Assembly (NCBI GenBank): GCA_039817205.1
Contig: JBCBWG010000133.1
Location: 1-9,026, forward strand
Length of the DNA: 9,026 nucleotides
Reading direction: 5' to 3'
DNA from: JBCBWG01 sp039817205
Lineage (GTDB): Bacteria > Pseudomonadota > Alphaproteobacteria > Rhizobiales > Hyphomicrobiaceae
Shown here: positions 6,866 through 9,026 of the stretch, in pieces
Position numbering within the stretch: position 1 is the stretch's first letter
How the letters are laid out: each line of letters starts with the position of its first letter
The notes under the pieces: generated by a model
The model's input: the letters and a program-made list of their open reading frames with translations, nothing else
Databases searched by the model: none
What the model was told of the DNA's origin: nothing
Program-made: the position numbers and the translations under genes

Positions 6866-7900
6866 GTGGTCGCGGTGAAAGCTCAGCAGGTCGATCGGTT
6901 TCTCAAGTCAATTGATTTAGCCATCGCCTGCTGCGTTGTGTACGGGACGGACCCGGGCGGCATCTCCGAGCTCGCGGGCCAAGCAGCTCGCGCCTTCGCC
7001 AAGCGCAGCGACCCGCCCGGCGAGATCATCCGGATCGATGATCAAGATCTCGACACCGACCCGGACAAGCTGCTGGTTGAACTGCAAACCATTCCCATGT
7101 TCGGCGGCGCAAAGGTCGTTCGGACGGCCGTCAGTCGGCGCATCAACGCAACGATGCTGAAACCCATCCTGGAAGGCGCGCCACCGGCCGCCGCCCTCAT
7201 TATTGAGGCCGGCAACCTCAAGCCCTCCGACGCCCTCAGGAAGCTTGCCGAAAAAACGGCATGGGCAGCAGCCCTCCCGAGCTATATCGATAACGACCGC
7301 GATATTGCCGCCCTGATCGACGATGTCATCGGCGCCGCCGGGCTCAAGATCTCGCCCGATGCCAGAGAGCTTCTGATGGGCCGGCTCGGTGCAGACCGCG
7401 CACTATCACGGAATGAAATTGAAAAGCTCACGCTGTTCGCCCATGGCGCGACGACAATCGAGGTGAACGACGTTGCAGCCGTCATTGGCGATGCGTCAGC
7501 CGTTTCACTCGACAAGCTCACGCTGGCCGTCATTGCAGGCGACGCACGCAGCGCGCTGGAGGCTCAGCAACAAGCTGAAGCCGCCGGACAGACAGCTCAA
7601 AGTATGCTGCTCGCACTTCAGCGCCAGTTTATCGCGCTCCATCGCCTGGGTGCCGCGGTCAGTTCGGGTAAGCGCGTGGATGAGGCCATCCGGTCGATGC
7701 GCCCGCCTCTCCACTTTAGCGTGCGTGATCAGTTCACGGCGGCGCTTCGTCGGTGGCAGATCGGCGCTTTAAATAGAGCCGTGCAGCGGATCCAGTCGTC
7801 GATCACGGAAACGCGTCTCAACGGCGCCCTTGAGCGATCAACGACCGAACGCCTTGTGCTTGAGCTCTGCCAGCTCGCAAAGCAATCCAAGGCTGCCTGA
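6866..7900 (+). CDS. holA: DNA polymerase III delta subunit
   Basis: A 344-residue clamp-loader subunit. Delta binds and opens the beta sliding clamp so that the gamma/delta/delta-prime complex can load it on primed DNA. The protein has the family layout: an N-terminal degenerate AAA+ domain beginning MVAVKAQQVDRFL, with YGTDPGG at 26-32 where an active ATPase would have a P-loop, then a middle helical domain (LMGRLGADRALSRNEIEKL) and a C-terminal collar domain ending in ERLVLELC. Length is normal. The GTG at 6866 fits alphaproteobacterial homologues that begin MVA-x-K. A second in-frame GTG at 6875 is possible, and neither has a clear Shine-Dalgarno, so initiation probably depends on ribosomes finishing lptE 12 nt upstream. 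I infer co-transcription with leuS and lptE. Confidence 0.96.
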   Translation: MVAVKAQQVDRFLKSIDLAIACCVVYGTDPGGISELAGQAARAFAKRSDPPGEIIRIDDQDLDTDPDKLLVELQTIPMFGGAKVVRTAVSRRINATMLKPILEGAPPAAALIIEAGNLKPSDALRKLAEKTAWAAALPSYIDNDRDIAALIDDVIGAAGLKISPDARELLMGRLGADRALSRNEIEKLTLFAHGATTIEVNDVAAVIGDASAVSLDKLTLAVIAGDARSALEAQQQAEAAGQTAQSMLLALQRQFIALHRLGAAVSSGKRVDEAIRSMRPPLHFSVRDQFTAALRRWQIGALNRAVQRIQSSITETRLNGALERSTTERLVLELCQLAKQSKAA

Positions 7901-7917
7901 GCGCGGTACGCAGGCGC

Positions 7918-8008
7918 TGGCTCAGACCCCACTCGCTGAGCGTTGGCACTAAGCCCTGGCACTGAGCCCCGGCACTCAGCACTGTCATCCAACGCTGGCT
8001 CAGGCCCC
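7918..8008. repeat. Degenerate tandem array with 13-bp period
   Basis: The stretch splits exactly into seven 13-bp units. The three central units (7944-7982) are TGGCACTAAGCCC, TGGCACTGAGCCC and CGGCACTCAGCAC. The first and last units are near identical to each other (TGGCTCAGACCCC and TGGCTCAGGCCCC); the 17-bp blocks containing them (7915-7931 and 7993-8009) differ at one base and lie 78 bp, or six periods, apart. Units two and six are heavily diverged. A period of 13 is not a multiple of three, which argues against coding. Most units contain CTnAG. The tandem pattern is directly visible; its role is unknown. Confidence 0.65.
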
Positions 8009-8016
8009 AGGGCCTG
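8001..8016 (+). other. Small GC-rich hairpin after holA
   Basis: CAGGCC-CCAG-GGCCTG forms a 6-bp stem with a 4-nt loop (7 bp if the loop closes to 2 nt). It lies about 100 nt beyond the holA stop. Only CCGTTTG follows, so this is at best a weak terminator; it may simply be part of the repeat-rich spacer. Confidence 0.3.
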
Positions 8017-8090
8017 CCGTTTGCACTGGTATTCCGTCGACCAGAGCCGCTAAAAGGCGGCAGCAGTTTCAAGACAAAAGGCCGGATCCC

Positions 8091-9026
8091 ATGAGCTCTG
8101 CATCAGACTACGACATCGTCGCCATTGGAAATGCGATCGTTGATATCATTGGCCGATGTGATGATGCGTTCCTGGAGCAGCATGGTGCGGACAAGGGTCA
8201 TATGGCGCTTGTGACAGCCGAGCGGATCTCGGAGATCTACGGCGACATGGCGCCCGGAATCGAGATTTCAGGCGGGTCTGCCGCAAACACCATCGTCGGC
8301 GCAGCATCGCTCGGCGCTAAAACCGCCTACATCGGTAAGGTTGCCAACGACGACTTTGGCAAAGTTTTCCGCCACGACATCCAGGCCGCTGGCGTTACCT
8401 ACGAGACAGCACCAAAATCCGGCGGCGAAGCGACCGCTCGCTCACTCGTCCTCGTGACGCCCGACGGCGAGCGGACGATGAATACGTTTCTCGGAGTGAG
8501 CCCTGAACTCACCTCCGACGATCTCGACCCGAAACTGATTTCATCTGGCGGTATTCTATACCTCGAAGGCTATTTGTTTGATCGCCCCGAAGCACAGGCA
8601 GCCTTTTATGAAGCGTCCAAGATTGCCAAAGACGCCGGGCGCCGTGTTGCGCTTACATTATCAGATGGGTTCTGTGTTGACCGCCATCGCACCGCGTTTC
8701 GCGAATTGATAAATGGCCCAATCGATATTCTGTTCGCCAACGAAGCCGAGCTTTTGAGCCTCGCAGAAGCGAGCGACTTCGACGCCGCAATCAGCTCCAT
8801 CGCTGGGCATGTGCCCTTACTCGCTGCCACGCGCAGCGCCGCTGGCTCCGTCATTATTACAAACACCGAAACGGTCACAATCCCAGCAGCGACCGTCGAA
8901 ACCGTGGTCGATACGACTGGCGCGGGTGATCTCTATGCAGCGGGCGTCCTTTACGGCCTCAGTAACAACCTCCCACTTGAGACATGCGGGCAACTCGGCT
9001 CGCTGGCAGCTTCCGAAATTATTGCG
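8091..9026 (+). CDS. Adenosine kinase / PfkB-family sugar kinase (3' partial)
   Basis: The first 312 codons of a ribokinase/PfkB-family kinase, open to the window edge with no stop. Adenosine kinase transfers phosphate from ATP to the 5'-hydroxyl of adenosine to make AMP (purine salvage). The first PfkB signature is the Gly-Gly region GGSAANT (61-67) followed by GAASLGAKTAYIGKVANDDFG. The second signature is DTTGAGD at 274-280; its last Asp (280) is the catalytic base and the Gly residues form the anion hole. The opening DYDIVAIGNAIVDII and the DGFCVDRHR segment match alphaproteobacterial proteins annotated as adenosine kinase, which are about 330 residues, so roughly 20 should be missing. 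The start is ATG 8091 with AAAAGG 9 nt upstream. The kinase family is certain. Adenosine as substrate is inferred from sequence style and not proven; another nucleoside or sugar is possible. Confidence 0.92.
   Translation, partial: MSSASDYDIVAIGNAIVDIIGRCDDAFLEQHGADKGHMALVTAERISEIYGDMAPGIEISGGSAANTIVGAASLGAKTAYIGKVANDDFGKVFRHDIQAAGVTYETAPKSGGEATARSLVLVTPDGERTMNTFLGVSPELTSDDLDPKLISSGGILYLEGYLFDRPEAQAAFYEASKIAKDAGRRVALTLSDGFCVDRHRTAFRELINGPIDILFANEAELLSLAEASDFDAAISSIAGHVPLLAATRSAAGSVIITNTETVTIPAATVETVVDTTGAGDLYAAGVLYGLSNNLPLETCGQLGSLAASEIIA

Larger units (their letters stand above)
7901..8090. other. Spacer between holA and adenosine kinase gene
   Basis: This 190-bp stretch has no coding potential I can support. 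Its first two-thirds are C/G-rich and carry the 13-bp-period array, described separately, and a small hairpin at 8001-8016. The last ~80 bp hold a second small hairpin, GCCGC-TAAAAG-GCGGC (8046-8061), and the AAAAGG ribosome-binding site (8076-8081) for the downstream gene. No T-run follows any hairpin, so read-through from holA cannot be excluded. Confidence 0.6.

Noticed and set aside
7944..7982. Sigma-54 promoter suggested by repeated TGGCAC
   Set aside because: Sigma-54 sites need 10 nt between the GG and GC elements. In these repeats the nearest GC falls 12 nt after the GG, and no TTGC element follows.
8046..8061. GCCGC-TAAAAG-GCGGC as an intrinsic terminator
   Set aside because: The stem is only 5 bp and AGCAGTTTC follows instead of a T-run. 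It sits just upstream of the adenosine kinase ribosome-binding site.

Overview
The window looks like ordinary, fairly GC-rich chromosome from an alphaproteobacterium, most likely of the order Hyphomicrobiales. The evidence is the leuS-lptE-holA gene order, the alphaproteobacterial style of the LptE, HolA and adenosine kinase sequences, and the frequent GTG starts. No rRNA, tRNA, CRISPR array, phage gene or insertion sequence is visible. I assign the organism from gene content and sequence style, not from a marker gene.

Layout. Bases 1-180 hold no gene I can support. A plus-strand gene (181-1167) encodes a lipoprotein of unknown function with an extremely arginine-rich segment, a proline/glutamine-rich linker and a small C-terminal domain with four cysteines. 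It ends at a hairpin (1175-1200) and converges on a minus-strand group. Read in its own direction, that group is yggS (PLP homeostasis protein, 3529-2864), a membrane-anchored SOUL-family protein (2850-2245), then an uncharacterised 305-residue protein (2160-1243) with a possible LURP-one/Tubby-like segment. yggS and the SOUL gene are tightly coupled: the SOUL Shine-Dalgarno overlaps the yggS stop codon. A 158-bp divergent spacer (3530-3687), with a 14-bp inverted repeat, separates yggS from leuS.

The plus-strand group is leuS (leucyl-tRNA synthetase), lptE (LPS-assembly lipoprotein; it overlaps leuS by 14 nt) and holA (DNA polymerase III delta; 12 nt after lptE). These serve translation, outer-membrane biogenesis and replication and are probably co-transcribed. 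A 190-bp spacer (7901-8090) follows. It contains a degenerate array with a strict 13-bp period and small hairpins. An adenosine kinase/PfkB-family gene then runs off the right end without a stop.

I see no clear new defence, mobile or biosynthetic system. The items most worth a second look are the arginine-rich lipoprotein, the uncharacterised protein at 1243-2160, the SOUL protein with neither His nor Cys, its coupling to a PLP-homeostasis gene, and the 13-bp-period array after holA.
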